A DNA stretch of 64,000 bases from the NCBI GenBank assembly GCA_040756735.1, contig JBFLYC010000010.1, positions 45,356 through 109,355 of the forward strand, in the 5' to 3' direction. Below, in pieces: positions 26,535 through 36,096 of this stretch. The first letter of the stretch is position 1, and every line of letters starts with the position of its first letter. The translations under genes were made by a program, and so were the position numbers. The DNA comes from JBFLYC01 sp040756735. GTDB lineage: Bacteria; Bacillota; DSM-16504; Desulfitibacterales; Desulfitibacteraceae. Below the pieces are notes generated by a model that saw only the letters and a program-made list of their open reading frames with translations, was not told where the DNA came from and ran no database searches.

Positions 26535-27275
26535 ATGAGAATTAAACAAGATAATTTACCATTAAGCCATTTGGCAAAGGAACAGATTTTGAAATTAATA
26601 GAGAGTGGAGAATACATGGTTAACGATAAACTTCCTACTGAATCCCAAATCCAGGAGATGCTGGGGGTAAGCAGAGGCACTGTAAGGGAGGCTTTAGCTC
26701 TCCTAGAGGAGGGGGGCATAGTTCGCAAAATTCAGGGTAAGGGAACATTTCTTGCCAAAAAACCAATTAAGATCGAAGATGGGCTTGAGGAACTAAAAAG
26801 TGTAACCGACATTTTAAAAAGTTATGGTTATTCCCCTGGCACCAAAGGTTTTAACATAAAAAAGATTAAACCGGATAAAGAAATGCAGCAAAAACTCAAA
26901 CTTGAAAAGGGAGAAGCTGTCCTGACTTTTGAAAGAATCAGAACTGTTAATGGGAATGTGGCGGCTTACTGCCTGGATAGTTTTCCTGCCAAGTATTTTA
27001 AGGAAAAGCTTCCTGATTTGAACTTTAGTGGCTCTATGTTTGAATATCTTGAAAAGGAATTGGATATTATAATCGACTATGCTGTAGCTGAAATAGCGCC
27101 GGCATTTTTTACAGGAGAAATGTGCAAGAAACTGGGCTTAACCGAGGATACTCCATTTTTGCTTCTAAAGCAGATCCATTATTGTAATAAGGGTGATCCC
27201 ATCATCTACTCCCTGGATTATTTTAATGTTAATATTTTTAAATTCATAGTAAATAGAAAAAGGACAAAAATATGA
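26535..27275 (+). CDS. GntR/HutC-family regulator of the nucleoside-salvage cluster
   Basis: Winged helix at about 8-72 (LAKEQILKLIESGEYMVNDK, VSRGTVREALALLEEGG) and UTRA domain at about 90-235. ATG 26535 chosen because GGGGG lies just upstream; the frame extends to 26511. Ten bases separate it from mtnA. The ligand is probably one of the pathway's sugar phosphates. The C-terminus (NRKRTKI) is shorter than usual for UTRA proteins. Confidence 0.88.
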   Translation: MRIKQDNLPLSHLAKEQILKLIESGEYMVNDKLPTESQIQEMLGVSRGTVREALALLEEGGIVRKIQGKGTFLAKKPIKIEDGLEELKSVTDILKSYGYSPGTKGFNIKKIKPDKEMQQKLKLEKGEAVLTFERIRTVNGNVAAYCLDSFPAKYFKEKLPDLNFSGSMFEYLEKELDIIIDYAVAEIAPAFFTGEMCKKLGLTEDTPFLLLKQIHYCNKGDPIIYSLDYFNVNIFKFIVNRKRTKI

Positions 27276-27285
27276 GGTGACTTTT

Positions 27286-28326
27286 TTGAAGGCAAAGAGT
27301 ATAAGATTTGAGAACGGCTCTCTCTATTTATTGGATCAGCGTCACCTGCCTCTGAAGTGTGAAGAGGTAAAATGTGACACTTATAAAGAAGTTGAGCATG
27401 CAATTAGGGATATGATTGTTAGAGGGGCCCCGGTTATTGGAGTTGCTGGAGCCTATGCAGTAGCATTAGCTGCGCAAGAATTTAAAAATATGCCGAAAGA
27501 AGAGTTTCTTGCCAAAATGCAAGAAGCTAGCCGGATTATTGCATGTGCCAGACCTACTGCCGTGAACCTTAACTGGGCTGTGCGAAAAATGGAAGGATTA
27601 ATAAAAGCAAATCAGGACTTGTCAACAGAAGACATTTGTCAGCTGCTTTTAGCCGAAGCAGATAGAATTGCCAGGGAAGACAGGGAGATCAACTACAGGA
27701 TGGCAAAATGGGGCAATGAAATAATACCTCCTAACGCTACAATTTTAACCCATTGCAATACAGGCGCTTTAGCTACCGTGGATTATGGTACTGCTTTGGG
27801 TGTGATCAGGGAAGCTCATAATGCAGGAAAAAAAATTAGAGTATACGTGGATGAAACAAGGCCCAGGCTTCAGGGAGCCAGGCTAACTGCCTGGGAACTT
27901 GTCCAGGAAGGCATCCCATCTACATTAATCTCCGACAGTGTGGCGGCCACACTTCTTAGGGACGGCAAAATAGACCTGGTTCTTGTTGGAGCAGACAGGA
28001 TTGCATTAAATGGAGACACTGCCAATAAAATAGGAACATATATGCTTTCTGAAATAGCCAAACGATTTGAAATTCCTTTTTACGTAGTTGCGCCTATATC
28101 CACTATTGACATTGAGATTGAAAGCGGTAAGGAGATTGTTATAGAAGAAAGGGATAAAAAGGAGGTAACTCATATCGGCGCAGAAAGGGTAGCTCCTTTG
28201 GAAATAGATGTTTATAATCCTGCTTTTGATGTTACTCCCCATGAGAATATTACTGGAATAATTACAGAGGAGGGAATTGTCAGGGCGCCTTATAAAGAGA
28301 ATATTATTAAATTAGGGCATCAATGA
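27286..28326 (+). CDS. mtnA: S-methyl-5-thioribose-1-phosphate isomerase
   Basis: Aldose-ketose isomerase of the methionine salvage route, 346 aa, eIF2B-like fold. Signatures: RGAPVIGVAGAYAVALAA, RPTAVNLNWAV, catalytic Cys-157 in THCNTGALA, DETRPRLQGARLTAWEL, and catalytic Asp-237 in VGADRIA. TTG 27286 is preferred because GAGGTGA is 5-6 bases upstream; GTG 27277 overlaps that site. Close relatives also isomerise 5-deoxyribose 1-phosphate, which matters because a class II aldolase and not the aerobic MtnB-MtnC-MtnD set lies in this cluster. Confidence 0.93.
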   Translation: MKAKSIRFENGSLYLLDQRHLPLKCEEVKCDTYKEVEHAIRDMIVRGAPVIGVAGAYAVALAAQEFKNMPKEEFLAKMQEASRIIACARPTAVNLNWAVRKMEGLIKANQDLSTEDICQLLLAEADRIAREDREINYRMAKWGNEIIPPNATILTHCNTGALATVDYGTALGVIREAHNAGKKIRVYVDETRPRLQGARLTAWELVQEGIPSTLISDSVAATLLRDGKIDLVLVGADRIALNGDTANKIGTYMLSEIAKRFEIPFYVVAPISTIDIEIESGKEIVIEERDKKEVTHIGAERVAPLEIDVYNPAFDVTPHENITGIITEEGIVRAPYKENIIKLGHQ

Positions 28327-28418
28327 AACCTCACGGCAATATAAAAAGATAAAGTAAAATTGATATTTAAAAGAACTAGGGGGAAATAAAACTAATACCG
28401 GGGAGAGGGGGTATAAAA

Positions 28419-30176
28419 GTGGCTCAGAATATGACCCAAGCCGTTAGTGGGTTAGAAACAGACCATGTTATCACAGTCAAGGATTTGTCTTTCAAATATA
28501 AATATAAGACGCAAAAAGAGGACAAAGCGCTAGACAGTATTAATCTTAATGTTGAAAAGGGGCAGTTTCTAGTAATCATGGGGTCCAGCGGTGCGGGAAA
28601 ATCTACCCTGGCAAATTGTTTAAACGGACTGATCCCTAACTTTATTCGGGGCAAATATGAAGGCAGTGTTACTGTAATGGGTAAAAATCCGGCAAAAGAA
28701 AAGGTAGGAACCATGTCCAAAGAAATTGGTCTGGTTTTTCAGGATTTTGAATCCCAATTATTTTCTACCAATACAAAGCTGGAGATTGTATTTGGACCGG
28801 AAAACTTTAATGTGCCTCGCGCAGAAATGCAGCAAATTTTAGACAAGGTTATTGAAGTGGTTAATCTTCAGGGGTTGGAAAACAGGCAGCCGGCTACACT
28901 GTCCGGTGGGCAAAAACAGCGGTTGGCTATTGGTTCAGTGTTGGCCATTCAGCCAAAAATTGTCTGTATGGATGAGCCTACCACTGATTTAGATCCTCTG
29001 GGGAAACTCGGCATATTTCAGATTGCCAAAGAGCTGCACCAGGATAAAGATTTTACCCTGCTCATTATAGAGCATGAGACAGAGGAGGCTTTGCAGGCTG
29101 ACCGGATAATTATAATGGATCAGGGGAAAATTGTCCGTGACGGCAAACCCCATGAGGTTTTACGGGAGATAGAATTATTTGATTCTCTCGGGATCATGCC
29201 GCTTCAGGTGCCAAAATATTTTAGGCAGCTAAATTTGCCTCAAAATGAACTGCCTCTTGAACCAAAAGCTGGCCTGGTCAAATTTCAGGAAATGCAGCTG
29301 ACTATTAATGAGCGGAAATATCAAGAGCTGATTAAAAAGGACGAAAATCGTGAAGAAAAATACAGAGATGTGCTTATTACTGTAAGAGGCTTGGAGCATA
29401 CCTACTCAAATGAAAATATGGCCTTAAAAGGTGTGGACCTGGAGATAAGAGAAGGGGAGTTTTTAGCCATCCTTGGACATAACGGCAGCGGCAAGACAAC
29501 GTTAGTAAAGCATTTTAACGGCTTGCTTCAGCCCACAAAGGGTGAAATTATTGTAAATGGCAAAAATACTAGTAAATGCAGTATTTTTGAAATTGGCAAA
29601 GAGGTAGGCTATGTATTTCAAAACCCTGATCATCAAATCTTTTCCGATACTGTCTATGATGAGGTAGCTTTTAGCCCCAAACTGCGTGGTTGTAGCAAGG
29701 AAGAAGTGGAGCAGAGAGTTAAGGAAGCTTTGATGGCTGTAGGCATGGAGGGTTTTGAGCAAGAAGATCCATTCTGTTTGACTAAAGGAGAGAGGCAAAG
29801 AATTGCTGTTGCTTCGGTATTATCCGCGCAACCTAAAGTGATCATCCTGGATGAGCCTACTACAGGCTTGGATTACAAGGAACAGCGGCAGATGATGGAA
29901 CTGGTGAAAAAACTGAATGAGAAGGGGCATACCATCATTATAGTAACTCATACCATGTGGGTTGTGGCAGAATATGCTCACCGGGTTGCGGTAATAAAGG
30001 ATGGCCTTCTGACCATGTACGGCAGGACCAGGAATGTGTTCAAAAATGAAAAGGAGCTGGCCCAATCCTTTTTGAAAGTGCCCCATATTGTTACACTGAG
30101 TAATTCATTAGATTTTACAATCCTTTCAGTTGATGAATTGCTCTATTGTACCGAAAGAGGACAAGGGGAGAGGTGA
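28419..30176 (+). CDS. ECF transporter ATPase with two fused ATP-binding domains
   Basis: 585 aa, EcfA-A' fusion. First domain: Walker A GSSGAGKST (55-63), LSGGQKQRLAI, VCMDEPTTDLDP. Second domain: Walker A GHNGSGKTT (near 353), signature degenerated to LTKGERQR, Walker B VIILDEPTTGLD. GTG start after GGGGAGAGGGGG. Ends 6 bases before the EcfT gene. Its placement among salvage genes suggests a dedicated importer rather than the shared housekeeping module. Confidence 0.92.
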   Translation: MAQNMTQAVSGLETDHVITVKDLSFKYKYKTQKEDKALDSINLNVEKGQFLVIMGSSGAGKSTLANCLNGLIPNFIRGKYEGSVTVMGKNPAKEKVGTMSKEIGLVFQDFESQLFSTNTKLEIVFGPENFNVPRAEMQQILDKVIEVVNLQGLENRQPATLSGGQKQRLAIGSVLAIQPKIVCMDEPTTDLDPLGKLGIFQIAKELHQDKDFTLLIIEHETEEALQADRIIIMDQGKIVRDGKPHEVLREIELFDSLGIMPLQVPKYFRQLNLPQNELPLEPKAGLVKFQEMQLTINERKYQELIKKDENREEKYRDVLITVRGLEHTYSNENMALKGVDLEIREGEFLAILGHNGSGKTTLVKHFNGLLQPTKGEIIVNGKNTSKCSIFEIGKEVGYVFQNPDHQIFSDTVYDEVAFSPKLRGCSKEEVEQRVKEALMAVGMEGFEQEDPFCLTKGERQRIAVASVLSAQPKVIILDEPTTGLDYKEQRQMMELVKKLNEKGHTIIIVTHTMWVVAEYAHRVAVIKDGLLTMYGRTRNVFKNEKELAQSFLKVPHIVTLSNSLDFTILSVDELLYCTERGQGER

Positions 30177-30182
30177 TTATAA

Positions 30183-30941
30183 ATGGAAATGTTTTTATAT
30201 ATGGATAAAGATACATATATGCATCGTCTCGACCCTAGAACCAAAATTTTTGTGATGTTAGCCAGCTTTGCCATTGCCATGATGTTTTTTAATTTGGCTC
30301 CTCTGCTGGTGGTCGGTTTAGTAGTTGTTTTGTATGGTGCATCCGGTAAGATCCTAATAAACCTTAAAAGGATTCGTTATATTTTAATTACCATCTTGAT
30401 TTTCTCTACAGTAATATGGTCATTAACCGGAGATGGTGTTGCAAAGCTCTGGGGCCCATTTACCTTGGATGGTCTTATTTATGGTATAGCAATGGGTGTT
30501 AAAATTGATGTTATGATTATTGCCGGAATGATTTTCTTGAGTTCTACCAAGATCGAAGAAATATCCGTTGGGCTAGTAAAACTAAGACTGCCCTACAGAG
30601 CAGCATTTGCTTTTTCTACTGCTTTAAGACTGGTACCAATGATTGTCTCTACCAGCTACACCATTATTCAAGCCCAAAAATCCAGGGGACTGGATCTAGA
30701 ATCAGGAAGTATTCTTGCCCGCTCCAAAAAATATGTTCCACTGCTTGTCCCAGTGTTTATTTCCTTGATCAGGGGAACAAATATTTTTGCCATGGCATTG
30801 GAATCAAAAGGATTTGGTTATAGCGACATCAGAAGCAGCTATTTGCAGCTTGGGTATCGTAAAACTGATCTAATAGTTCTTATGGTTGTGATTCTACTAA
30901 TACTCTTTAGTATCTTCTTAAAAATTGCTACACATTTCTAA
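30183..30941 (+). CDS. ecfT: ECF transporter transmembrane component (EcfT)
   Basis: 252 aa with five to six helices. MHRLDPRTKIFVMLASFAIA at the start and the paired coupling motifs around AQKSRGLDLESGS and ALESKGFGYSDIR are diagnostic for EcfT. Together with the fused ATPase and the S component at 33249 it completes a transporter. Confidence 0.9.
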   Translation: MEMFLYMDKDTYMHRLDPRTKIFVMLASFAIAMMFFNLAPLLVVGLVVVLYGASGKILINLKRIRYILITILIFSTVIWSLTGDGVAKLWGPFTLDGLIYGIAMGVKIDVMIIAGMIFLSSTKIEEISVGLVKLRLPYRAAFAFSTALRLVPMIVSTSYTIIQAQKSRGLDLESGSILARSKKYVPLLVPVFISLIRGTNIFAMALESKGFGYSDIRSSYLQLGYRKTDLIVLMVVILLILFSIFLKIATHF

Positions 30942-31082
30942 AAAGTAAGTAATGCTTGGCTCAACTGGTCGATAAACTTTCTAGAAAAAATAGAAACAAA
31001 AGGGAGATGGTATATAAACTTAGTTGTAATTGTAGCATTCCATGTCTGGTTAGATGCGAGGCAATCGCAAAAATTATGAAAT

Positions 31083-31094
31083 GGGGGGGGGGGG
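31083..31094 (+). repeat. G12 homopolymer acting as ribosome binding site
   Basis: Twelve consecutive G six bases before the ATG at 31101. No other ribosome site is present, so the tract itself must pair with 16S rRNA; length changes would alter spacing little but could affect affinity or sequencing accuracy. Confidence 0.55.
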
Positions 31095-31100
31095 ATAACA

Positions 31101-32462
31101 ATGGTAAAACTAAGAAACACATATGGATTTAAAGGTTTAATTAAAGTATTAACAATAGTGTTTGTATTAAGCATTGCTGTGACTGTATTTGCACTTCCTG
31201 CACTATCTGCTGCAAAAAATTATGAGACTAACTACCTTGAAAACAGATTTCAGGCTTCTATTCCGGAGACTCTGACAAAGGGAGAATTCATTAGGCTTCT
31301 GGCAACATTTTTGAACTTAAATTATACAGGTGATGAGAATTATTTTTCTGATATTGATGCAGCCAGCAAGTATTATAAATCTGCCATGGCTTTGTATGAA
31401 CAAGGCGTGCTGAAAGAAACAAAATTAGAACCCGAAAAAACTCTTCATTTTATGGAAGCCGTTTCTCTTGCAGTTAACGCCGCCAGAATGGGTGAACTCG
31501 CGCAAACTTTTCCGGAATGGAAAGTTAGTTTAGCGTTAAAAAAGATGGACCTTACATATAGTATAACATCAAGTATTATACCCTTTGACAAGGCTAGAGA
31601 AGCGGCTGTAGCTGTAAATCTTGGCATTCTTCCTCAAGAGTTGTTTGAAGATTTCAAGCTTAATTCCGTTGTTAACCGTAATCAGGCAGCCATACTTTTG
31701 ACCAGGGTAATGGCAGTTCGCGGCCAGTATAAAAATTACCTTGGAACTGTTGTAGAAGATGGTATTTACGGCAAAATAAACAATGCCTACCTAAACTCTA
31801 AAAAAGTCAACAATGAAGAATTGTTAACAGTACTGGATATGGGCGTTAAACAAGGCTTAATGACAGGATATAACTTGAGGGATATCAGAAATAACAGCAA
31901 TTTTGATGAGAATCTTACTATTCGGTATGGGCATCAAAATATTATACATGCTCAGCAGTTAATCGGTTTACTTAGAAGTGAAGGCTTAAATGCTAAAGTA
32001 CAACTGGAACCAAAAACTTCAGCTTATGTTTATCTTAAAGAGTGGGGAATGCCTGGTCCGGATTCCGATTTAGAGCTTGTTCCTCAAGAAGATGGAAATT
32101 ATATTGCCCGTGCTAAGGAATATGATCTCTGTTTAGAATTTGCCTCAGTTAAACAAAAAGAAATGTTTAACAGTATCATCTTGAAGTATGCTAAAGTTAA
32201 CGAACGCAATCAAAAAGGGTTAATCTATCAATCTTGGTGGCAGCCGTTGTATGCATCCTTAACAGAGATGGAAAACTATCAGACCGTAACTGAGGTTATT
32301 GTTTCCAAAGGTGATTATGAAGCCCATATTTATTCTTTGAATGAAAAGGCTGAAGATTTAGTTGAAGGGTTGAAGAAGCTTGATGACAATATCAAAACTA
32401 CAACACTAATTGTGTGGGTTAATCAAGCTTTTTATGACTATCTCCAAGGAGAATATAAATAA
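31101..32462 (+). CDS. Secreted SLH-domain-like protein within the salvage cluster
   Basis: 453 aa with a signal peptide (1-37, ending ALPALSAAK). Three segments resemble S-layer homology units: LTKGEFIRLLATFLNL with YFSDIDAASKYYKSAM, a second near residue 115, and VVNRNQAAILLTRVMAVRG. The C-terminal 200 residues are of unknown fold. It abuts mtnP (stop next to start), so it is part of the operon. Role unknown; it could present a ligand to the importer or anchor to cell-wall polymers. Confidence 0.72.
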   Translation: MVKLRNTYGFKGLIKVLTIVFVLSIAVTVFALPALSAAKNYETNYLENRFQASIPETLTKGEFIRLLATFLNLNYTGDENYFSDIDAASKYYKSAMALYEQGVLKETKLEPEKTLHFMEAVSLAVNAARMGELAQTFPEWKVSLALKKMDLTYSITSSIIPFDKAREAAVAVNLGILPQELFEDFKLNSVVNRNQAAILLTRVMAVRGQYKNYLGTVVEDGIYGKINNAYLNSKKVNNEELLTVLDMGVKQGLMTGYNLRDIRNNSNFDENLTIRYGHQNIIHAQQLIGLLRSEGLNAKVQLEPKTSAYVYLKEWGMPGPDSDLELVPQEDGNYIARAKEYDLCLEFASVKQKEMFNSIILKYAKVNERNQKGLIYQSWWQPLYASLTEMENYQTVTEVIVSKGDYEAHIYSLNEKAEDLVEGLKKLDDNIKTTTLIVWVNQAFYDYLQGEYK

Positions 32463-33230
32463 ATGAAGACAGCGGTAATCGGAGGTACAGGAGTTTACAA
32501 TATTTCATCAGAGAACCGAAAAGAAGAAGTTATGACTCCTTATGGCAAAGTAGAAGTAGATGTACATGGCTACAGGGGGCAGGAAATAGTTTTTTTGGCC
32601 CGTCACGGCAAAAAACATTCTGCTCCACCACACCTGGTCAATTACAGGGCTAATATGTGGGCGTTGAAGGAATTGGGTGTTAAATACGTATATGCTACAG
32701 GAGCAGTGGGTTCCTGCAATGAACGTTTTAAACCGGGAGAGATTGTATTATTAACCGATTTCCTGGATTTTACAAAAATTCGGCCTGTTACCTTCTATGA
32801 TGGAAAAGAAGGCGTTATACATGCATCCATGGCAGATCCCTACTGCAAGGCTTTGCGGCAGCTTTTTAAGCAGGAAGCTGAAAAGGAGGGTATGGAGATA
32901 GCAGGGGAAGGTGTCTATGTCTGTACTGAAGGACCCAGATTTGAAACTGCTGCTGAAATAAAAATGTTTCAAAAGCTAGGAGGTGATGTAGTAGGAATGA
33001 CTAATGTGCCGGAGGTAGTTCTGGCCAAAGAGTTGGGAATGTGTTATGGAGCGGTAGGGATTATTACAAATTGGTGTACAGGCATGGGCGCTGAAATGGA
33101 GCTGGAAGATATTTTAGCTGCTGTAGATCTAAACAAGGCTAGATTAACTGATTTGTTTGTAAAGATTTTTCTCACCAGGGAAATGACACAAGAAAACTGT
33201 CTGTGTAGTAAAGCGTTAATAAAATTATAA
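32463..33230 (+). CDS. MtnP-family nucleoside phosphorylase (MTA/MTI or 5'-deoxynucleoside type)
   Basis: 255 aa. GGTGVY at the start, FLARHGKKHSAPPHLVNYRA (phosphate/ribose site), AVGSCNERFKPGEIVLLTDF, CTEGPRFETAAEI and GMTNVPEVVLAKEL define the MTA phosphorylase family. Releases the base and makes the 1-phosphate used by MtnA. The position that is Asp in MTA phosphorylases (TDYD) is Asn-203 in ITNWCTGM, as in 6-oxopurine enzymes such as methylthioinosine phosphorylase. The natural substrate may therefore be methylthioinosine or 5'-deoxyinosine. Confidence 0.87.
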   Translation: MKTAVIGGTGVYNISSENRKEEVMTPYGKVEVDVHGYRGQEIVFLARHGKKHSAPPHLVNYRANMWALKELGVKYVYATGAVGSCNERFKPGEIVLLTDFLDFTKIRPVTFYDGKEGVIHASMADPYCKALRQLFKQEAEKEGMEIAGEGVYVCTEGPRFETAAEIKMFQKLGGDVVGMTNVPEVVLAKELGMCYGAVGIITNWCTGMGAEMELEDILAAVDLNKARLTDLFVKIFLTREMTQENCLCSKALIKL

Positions 33231-33248
33231 GAAATAGAGGTGAAAACT

Positions 33249-34058
33249 ATGAGAGAAGTATTCAGCATGTGGAAGCATACAAAAATGGTAGTGTTGGTTG
33301 CCTTGTGTGCAGCTGTTTACGCTGCGGTGCTTATTCCTTTTAAAGGTTTCCCACTAATCCCTGGAATTACTGAATTTCGACCAGCAAGCGCCCTGCCCAT
33401 CGCCCTTGGATTATTGTTTGGACCTGCTGGAGCATGGGGGGCGGCCATTGGCAACCTAATCGGTGATTTCTTCGGGACCCTGGGACTTGGCAGCTTTTTT
33501 GGTTTCATCGGTAATTTTTTCTTTGCATATGTTCCATATAAACTCTGGACTAAACTGGCTTTAGTAAGTCCTGATGATAAAGAGCCCTTAAGCATTAATA
33601 ATTCTAAGAAAGTTGTCAATTATATTATAGTATCTATTTTAGGCGCCGCAGCTTGTGCTTTAATTATTGCCTGGGGTTTGGAAATATTAAAACTTGTGCC
33701 TTTTGCAGCCCTAGGTACGATTATCTCCTTAAATAACAGTATTCCTTCAATCATTCTCGGCTTGCCCTTGATGGTAATTTTGTATCCGCGGATCAAGAAA
33801 TGGGATTTACTCTGGACAGATATTGTGGGCGAGGATGAATTAGAAAAAAATACTTCTCTATCCAAAATCGGCGCTCTTTTGATGGTAGTAGGAATTGTTG
33901 GCGGTATGGTTTTGGGTTTAGCGGCTGCTCTTGGGTTTAGTGAACAAGCCCTTTTTGCAGCCGGCTTTGGCCAGGGTCAGGTCGGCAGCGCCAGTGTAAT
34001 TTTCATAGCTGGCATAGGAGTAGTGCTTACCTTTATTGGCGGGATTATGCAGCAATAG
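33249..34058 (+). CDS. ECF transporter substrate-specific (S) component
   Basis: 269 aa, about six helices. The segment FRPASALPIALGLLFGPAGA followed by WGAAIGNLIGDFFGTLGLGS is typical for QueT-like S components. ATG 33249 follows GAGGTGA by 6 bases; a frame from 33240 overlaps that site. Its place between mtnP and the aldolase suggests a methylthio- or 5'-deoxy-nucleoside, the free sugar, or a related precursor as ligand. Confidence 0.8.
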   Translation: MREVFSMWKHTKMVVLVALCAAVYAAVLIPFKGFPLIPGITEFRPASALPIALGLLFGPAGAWGAAIGNLIGDFFGTLGLGSFFGFIGNFFFAYVPYKLWTKLALVSPDDKEPLSINNSKKVVNYIIVSILGAAACALIIAWGLEILKLVPFAALGTIISLNNSIPSIILGLPLMVILYPRIKKWDLLWTDIVGEDELEKNTSLSKIGALLMVVGIVGGMVLGLAAALGFSEQALFAAGFGQGQVGSASVIFIAGIGVVLTFIGGIMQQ

Positions 34059-34060
34059 TG

Positions 34061-34100
34061 TTTAAAGGGTATTCGTTATTTAAAACGGATACCCTTTAAA
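34061..34100 (+). terminator. Strong hairpin between S component and aldolase
   Basis: TTTAAAGGGTAT and ATACCCTTTAAA form a perfect 12-bp stem, extended by CGTT/AACG. No T-run follows on either strand; it could attenuate transcription into the aldolase gene or protect the upstream mRNA. Confidence 0.5.
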
Positions 34101-34177
34101 ATAATCCAATATATCAATATATCTAATATATTATGAATGTTGGGTTTTCATGAATAAAGATTGTAGGAGGATATTGA

Positions 34178-34837
34178 TTGGATAATAAAGACAATAGATT
34201 AGAGATTCGAAAAAAAGTTGTGGAAATTGGTTTGAAAATATTAAACTCAGGTCTAGTAGTAGGCACTTGGGGCAATATCAGCAGCAGGGTACCGGGAGAA
34301 GATTTGGTGGCCATCACTCCCAGCGGAATGAATTATGATACTTTGGAACCAACAGATGTTGTGCTGGTGGACCTGGATGGACAAATTGCAGATGGAAATC
34401 GCAAACCTTCTATTGAAGTCCCAATGCATCTGGCTGTCTATCGAGCCAGACAGGATGTTAAAGCTATCATACATACCCACAGCCCCTACGCTACAGCCAT
34501 GGCTGCTGCTCACAAGCCGATTCCGGGAGCAGTTGAGGATCTGGTGCAGATTGTCGGCGGTGGTGTGAGGGTTTGTGAGTATGCTCTGCCGGGAACACAA
34601 GAACTTGGAATAAATACGGTAAAGGCTTTAGACGGAAGAAACGCTGTTCTGCTGGCTAATCACGGGATGCTGGGAGCCGGGAGAGATTTGGATGAAGCAT
34701 TAAAAACTTGCCATGTGGTGGAAAAAGCTGCCCAGGTAACCTTGTTTGCAAAGCTTGTGGGCGGTGTGGTAGAGCTTTCCAAAGAGGACATTGACAGCAT
34801 GAGGAACTATTTCTTAAATGATTATGGTCAGAAATAA
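34178..34837 (+). CDS. Class II aldolase (L-fuculose-phosphate aldolase/adducin family)
   Basis: 219 aa, zinc-dependent. GTWGNISSRVPG, PSIEVPMHLAVY (catalytic Glu-80), zinc ligands His-99 and His-101 in IIHTHSPYATAMAA and His-162 in LLANHGMLGAG. TTG start with TAGGAGG 7 bases upstream. In the context of mtnP and mtnA it should cleave methylthioribulose 1-phosphate or 5-deoxyribulose 1-phosphate to dihydroxyacetone phosphate plus methylthioacetaldehyde or acetaldehyde, the oxygen-independent salvage route known from Rhodospirillum and some pathogenic E. coli. Confidence 0.87.
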   Translation: MDNKDNRLEIRKKVVEIGLKILNSGLVVGTWGNISSRVPGEDLVAITPSGMNYDTLEPTDVVLVDLDGQIADGNRKPSIEVPMHLAVYRARQDVKAIIHTHSPYATAMAAAHKPIPGAVEDLVQIVGGGVRVCEYALPGTQELGINTVKALDGRNAVLLANHGMLGAGRDLDEALKTCHVVEKAAQVTLFAKLVGGVVELSKEDIDSMRNYFLNDYGQK

Positions 34838-34880
34838 ATGCATTCTCTAGTAATTTGTCTTGACTGGAAAGGGGAAAACA

Positions 34881-36080
34881 ATGGATAAAACCAAGTCTTA
34901 CAGGTTTGATACTCAAGCAATCCATGGTGGAAATGCTAATAAAAATCCTAAAAATGCTTTGAATGCGCCTATTTTTATGAGTTCTACCTTTGAATTTCAA
35001 GATTTAGACCATGCTGAAGAAGTGTTTTCCTTCAAAAAGGATGATTTCGTTTATACAAGAGGCAATAACCCTACATTGAGGCTTTTTGAAGAAAAAATGG
35101 CTGTCTTGGAAAAAGGAGTTGATGCTGTGGCTTTTGCTTCAGGTATGGCCGCAATCAGTTCTGTTTTATTTTCTTTACTTAAGCCCGGTTGTCAAGTCAT
35201 TGCCAATAAAACGATTTATGGAAGCAGTTACAACATTATTACCAAGATACTTCCTCAATATGGAATATCATATAAATTTGTAAATCTGGCGGACCAACAT
35301 AGTTTGCCGGAAGCATTAGATGAAACCACCACAGTGATCTATTTTGAAACTCCCAGCAATCCCAATCTGGATATCATTGATATCCTCAGCGTTAGTAAAA
35401 TTGCTCATGAGTACGGAATAAAAGTTGTAGTTGATAATACTTTTGCTACCCCATATTTCCAAACCCCTTTAACCCTGGGTACAGATGTAGTTGTCCATAG
35501 CGCCACTAAGTATATTTCAGGTCACGGTGATGCTATTGGGGGAATCGCTGTTTCCAGGGATGCGTCCTATCTTCAGGAGCTGAAGTTTGATTATATGAGT
35601 GAATTTGGGGGAGTAATGAGTCCTTTTAATGCCTGGCTGCTGCTTAGAGGGCTAAAAACATTGGGAGTCCGGATGCGGCAGCACCAGGCCAATGCTATGG
35701 CTGTTGCCAGTTATTTGTATCAACACCCCAGAGTTGAACGGGTGCTTTACCCTGGACTTCCTACATTTAAAGGACATGAAACAGCCAAAAGACAGATGAC
35801 AGGTTTCGGCGGTATGTTAAGTTTTGAGGTAAAGGGTGGTTTGCCGGCTTCACGGAAAGTAGTGAACAATCTCAAACTAGCGAAATTGGCTGTAAGCCTA
35901 GGGGATGCAGAGACGCTGGTAGAACACCCGGCGGTTATGACACATAGGGGATATCCCAGGGAAGAATTAGAGGATTTCGGTTTGACAGAAAGCATGATCA
36001 GAATGTCCATTGGTCTTGAAGATAGTACAGATATCATCCATGACCTGGAAGAGGCTTTGGAGACAAGTATAGTTTATTAG
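34881..36080 (+). CDS. Cys/Met-metabolism PLP-dependent enzyme
   Basis: 399 aa, fold type I. PLP-binding Lys-210 in VVHSATKYISGHGDA, VVDNTFATPYF (Asp-185) and AFASGMAAISS. Tyr-113 in TIYGSSY is present, but the Cys typical of methionine gamma-lyases next to it is Ser-115. Candidates are O-acetylhomoserine sulfhydrylase, cystathionine lyase or methionine gamma-lyase-like activity. In this cluster it could use methanethiol released from methylthio compounds to rebuild methionine; this is inference. AAAGGGG upstream of the ATG. Confidence 0.85.
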   Translation: MDKTKSYRFDTQAIHGGNANKNPKNALNAPIFMSSTFEFQDLDHAEEVFSFKKDDFVYTRGNNPTLRLFEEKMAVLEKGVDAVAFASGMAAISSVLFSLLKPGCQVIANKTIYGSSYNIITKILPQYGISYKFVNLADQHSLPEALDETTTVIYFETPSNPNLDIIDILSVSKIAHEYGIKVVVDNTFATPYFQTPLTLGTDVVVHSATKYISGHGDAIGGIAVSRDASYLQELKFDYMSEFGGVMSPFNAWLLLRGLKTLGVRMRQHQANAMAVASYLYQHPRVERVLYPGLPTFKGHETAKRQMTGFGGMLSFEVKGGLPASRKVVNNLKLAKLAVSLGDAETLVEHPAVMTHRGYPREELEDFGLTESMIRMSIGLEDSTDIIHDLEEALETSIVY

Positions 36081-36096
36081 AAAGGGGGATTATCCT

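Noticed and set aside
28327..28418. SAM riboswitch in the methylthio cluster
   Set aside because: No S-box consensus (such as GAGGGA with paired elements) is visible here or before 26535.
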